Assembly: GCA_014155875.1 (NCBI GenBank)
Contig: JACEFZ010013499.1
Span: forward strand, 1-64,000
DNA: 64,000 nucleotides
Origin: Cepaea nemoralis
Lineage: Eukaryota > Mollusca > Gastropoda > Stylommatophora > Helicidae
Direction: 5' to 3'
Every line of letters begins with the position of its first letter. Within the stretch, counting starts at the first letter, position 1. Of the stretch, positions 55,501 to 59,660 are shown in pieces. Below the pieces are notes generated by a model. It was not told the origin of the DNA. It saw only the letters and a list, made by a program, of their open reading frames with translations, and searched no databases. Position numbers and translations under genes: made by a program.

Positions 55501-58500
55501 TCCTTGCTAGTTGCTAGGCAGTCAATGGAAGCATTGAATAATAAGATTATTCAAAATACATTAAAACTAGCACCAATCTTAGAATATTTAACTATCTGTC
55601 TGTCATCTAGGGAGAGGGGGATGGTGTCTTAAGCCTGAGGAATTAAGGCCACCTGGCTAGTGCAGTCACTGGTTTTTCTTTTTGCTCCTTGACAGAAAAC
55701 AAATCCACACTTTACCGAGGATTTGAACCTGGGTCTCCCAAAAGGATAATCCGGCATTCTAGCCACACAGCCAGCAGCTCCTCTGTGAATAAATAATTCT
55801 AACGCTAAATCAGTAAATCTGTATGATTCAGAAAAATGGACAACAACTAAAACAATGATTTAAGGAATTAAGGCCACCTGGCTAGTGCAGTCACTGGCTT
55901 TTCATTTTGCTTCCGACAGAAAAAAATCCACACCTTACCGAGGTTTCGAACCTGGGTCTCCCAAAGGATAACCCAGCATTCTAGCTAAACGGCCAGCAGC
56001 TCTTCGGTAAATAAAATAATTCTAACGCTAAATCAGTAAATCTGTATGATTCAGAAAAATGGAGAATGACTAAAACAATTATGAATAAACTACAGACATT
56101 CATTAAACAGTGCCTGAGCAGAACAAAAGGACTAAAATGGTATGACAGAATCACTGATGCAGAACTTAGGGAGAGAATATATATGTGCCAAAAACATTTT
56201 GAATTACTGATTTTTACAAGCTGTTTAAGAAGCATTATTGCTGTTGATCATTCTATTCTAGGGGTGTCTAAGGAGGCACTTTCATCATTTGTGGTGGCAA
56301 GTTCGAATCCCAGTGTGGCCACTATAGCTTTCAATTTTTGTCATACAGGGTGTCCTCCAATCTTTATTTCTTTCCCCTGGTTATGTTAGTTAGTTAGTTA
56401 GTCGAGGTTCCAACTTCACGGCAACGGGTTGTCCCCATATTGCTCCATTCCTGTGCCAGCGAATATCACAAAATGCTCCTCACTGCCCCATGTGAACAAT
56501 GGAATAGACAGGAGTGTCAACAACCCGCACAGGTACACTGTGTATAATGCCACCGCCAGAATGCCAACACAAAAGTCCTCCACGAAAAATACAGTTCATC
56601 GTCGATGAAAACTGCAGTCACCAGAAAGACTTCATTGACCGAGGTTTTATCCCATAGGCTCGGTCTCTTTCTGCAGGGCGACCAACTGAAAGCACCGCAC
56701 AAAGCACAAATTCCGTAGCTACAGCGATGACTCCCAGGAGTCTCCTGAAAAATACACTCGTGAACCGAAAAGGCAAACCAGTCAATTCAGCAACAGCCAG
56801 CCGTAATCGTTCCGAACATGCAGTTCACGCGAAAAACAACCGCGGACAGATGCAAAAGCATTCAACACGAAATTCACAACTCACAGTGTCGCGCCACGCA
56901 CTCACTCAGTAGCAGGGCGATGGAACCATAGCCTCCTTAGTCGCCTCTTAAGACATGCATGGTAGGTAACAGTGTTACTATTCTTTGCTCCCCCGTATGG
57001 TCCCAGGCAACACACGGGCGTCCCCTGGTTATATGAGTGTCAATCAATACCATGATGCTAAATCAATGGTTTCAGTGGTTCCCCAGAATTGATAATGACA
57101 TAAACACATGAAAAATGATGTCACTTATATAACTGAAATAAAGAGGTTTAAAACAAGGGTAAAGGCAAGAGGATTGACTTCACCGCACCAGGATTTATTC
57201 CATATGGCTTGGTCCTCTTCTGCAGTTTTTTTTAAAAAAAATGTTGCATATCCCTTACAGGACATTGCAGTCAACACCATTTTTCAGCTGCTATGGATGT
57301 ACTAGGCAAGTTTTACATTCAGTAGTTTGCCATTGCTTTCTGAACAACCGGCTCCCATACCAACACGTTATAACACAACGCGACATGGTCTACTGCACAA
57401 ATCAGTCGCAGCTGAGTTTCGAACGCCTGGTAAGCAGATCACGAACCGCGTTCGCAAGCCTTGGCCTTCTGCAGAGTGGTCTGCCAAAAGTGTCGCACAG
57501 AGCATGAACTCCACAGCTCCAGATATGACCTCCAGGAATCTCCGAGAAAATTGCACTAAGGGGAAATAAATAATGGAGTCCAGAAACGAACCCGCAACCA
57601 CTGTAGTGTGAGGTAGATGCTTGAATGACATCGCCATGGAGATCTCTTGAAATGTATGCAGCAAATTATGCCATTGTGCAACACAATGGCCCATAAGGGA
57701 AGCAAAGAATGCAAACAACTGTAACCTAACATGTAAGTCAATTGAGGTGAGTAAGGAGGGTAAGTGTGAGATTTGCTACCTGAAACCATAGGCAACTTAA
57801 GCTGACAAATCTAACCAAACATGAATAAATCCACAAAGTGGGTTAGTGAGCTAAAGAATGGCTTAAGCTCCTCTAAAGGACAAAAGGTTGAAACAGGAGA
57901 AGGAGGAGGAGGAGGGGTGAGGGACAAGGAAGAGAAGGCAGCATTCAGAAAAATAAAATGCATACCTTTGAAATAACAACAGGACTATTTTCTTCACCAC
58001 TATAGATTCTTGCCAGCTCATCCCATGTCGGTGCAAGGTTTTTACAATGTCCACACCTATACAACAAAATAAACAGTCTGTACATTAAAACAATTATATC
58101 AAAATATGCCACAGCTTTGCATTTATAAAGAGACAATCAATACAGTGCTCCTGACATCTTGTGAGAACAAAACACAATTAGTTACCACTTTATTAGTTAC
58201 CACTGTATTGGTTACCATTTTATTAGTCACCACTTTGTGCCTACAACTGGAGAAATCATGGATATGGAATTAGAAGAAGAGTACAAATTAAATTGAGAAG
58301 TTAGAAACAAAGGTATACTACACAAACAAAAGCCCAGTGTGTCCAGGCAACATATTTGGCTTAAAATTAAAAAACATTAACTCCCACTAAATTAATTTAT
58401 GATGTACCATGCTGGTAAGCATAGGCGGTCATGTTTCACCATCTTAGACCATCACCAGAGTCGTGGATCAGCTCTGTGTTCTTGTCTCAACCATGCCATG

Positions 58501-59602
58501 TGGCCAAGCCATCCATGTATTTTCTTCTCTGCCTTCCCTTTGTTCTTGTCCCCTCAATCTTGCCAGTTGTCACCAAGTTCTCCAGTTTATTTCTTTTCAT
58601 AATGTACCCAACAAAAAAATCTGACTATCTATGTGTAATTTCTCTAATCAGTTTGCAATTTTCATTTGCCTCTTGTAAGACTTGCTCATTGGATTTTCTG
58701 TCTGTCCATTGTATTCTTTGAATTTTCCTCAGAAACCACATATCCACTGGACATTTTTCAGCTTGTCTATTCATCATCCACTTTTCACATTCATACAAAA
58801 GGACAGGTCCTAATGCTTATGTGCAAATGTAGACTGAAACATGTTTTAAAAAAGTCATTATCCATTACTGGAAACAGATTACAGAATAGAAGGAGTCAAG
58901 TCGCTTGCCTCACATTACGGAGGTTGTAGGTTAATTTGTGTTTTTTTTAAAACCTCTGGTGGTTGTCACTAGAACTATGGAGTTTCGTGCTGTGGACAGG
59001 TGTATTCAGCAGGTTGCGCTAACTTGAAAGAAGTCCAATCCCACATGGAATAGAATCAGCTGCAATGAAGTCAGTCCTTTAACAGAATTAATCAATCTTT
59101 GTGATATTCTTAATAAAAAACAGGCATGTTATGATCCTGTTGAGATATAAAAAGTTTCACAATGATAGTGTTTTCAATGAACAGAACACATAACATATTA
59201 CAAAAATACATGACACCATAACAAGTTTAAGACAATTAAAAGATGACAAACTATAGCACATTATTACATTAGACAGAAATATATTTTATATATTTGGGCT
59301 AAAAAGATGTGTAAAGAATGAAAATGGAAGAAAAGGTTGTTTACAAACATCTATAATTAAAGTATTAAAGAGTCAAGTAGAAAAACTAGTAGAAATGTGT
59401 AAATATAACAAATACTGTTTAAGATGATATTAGTCAGTTGCAGGACCTTTACATGATGATCCTCTTCCTTGCTGTCTGCTGTTGGTGCATGAGATATACT
59501 AATACTATATCCCCCATGGTTGTCAAGCTAATTAGAAGGGGCAACTTTCTGGCAATTAAGCAATTCTTTAAAAGTGGTCCAACTTATGGGGGAAAAAAAC
59601 AT

Positions 59603-59660
<58 letters not shown>

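Larger units (their letters stand above)
57165..57642 (-). mobile_element. SINE family C, split by SINE A
   Basis: Left part 57165-57225 and right part 57466-57642 are one family C copy. The tRNA-like head on the minus strand (GGCGATGTCATTCAAGCATC) is at the right end. A B-box-like GGGTTCGTTTCTGG is near 57580. Confidence 0.85.
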
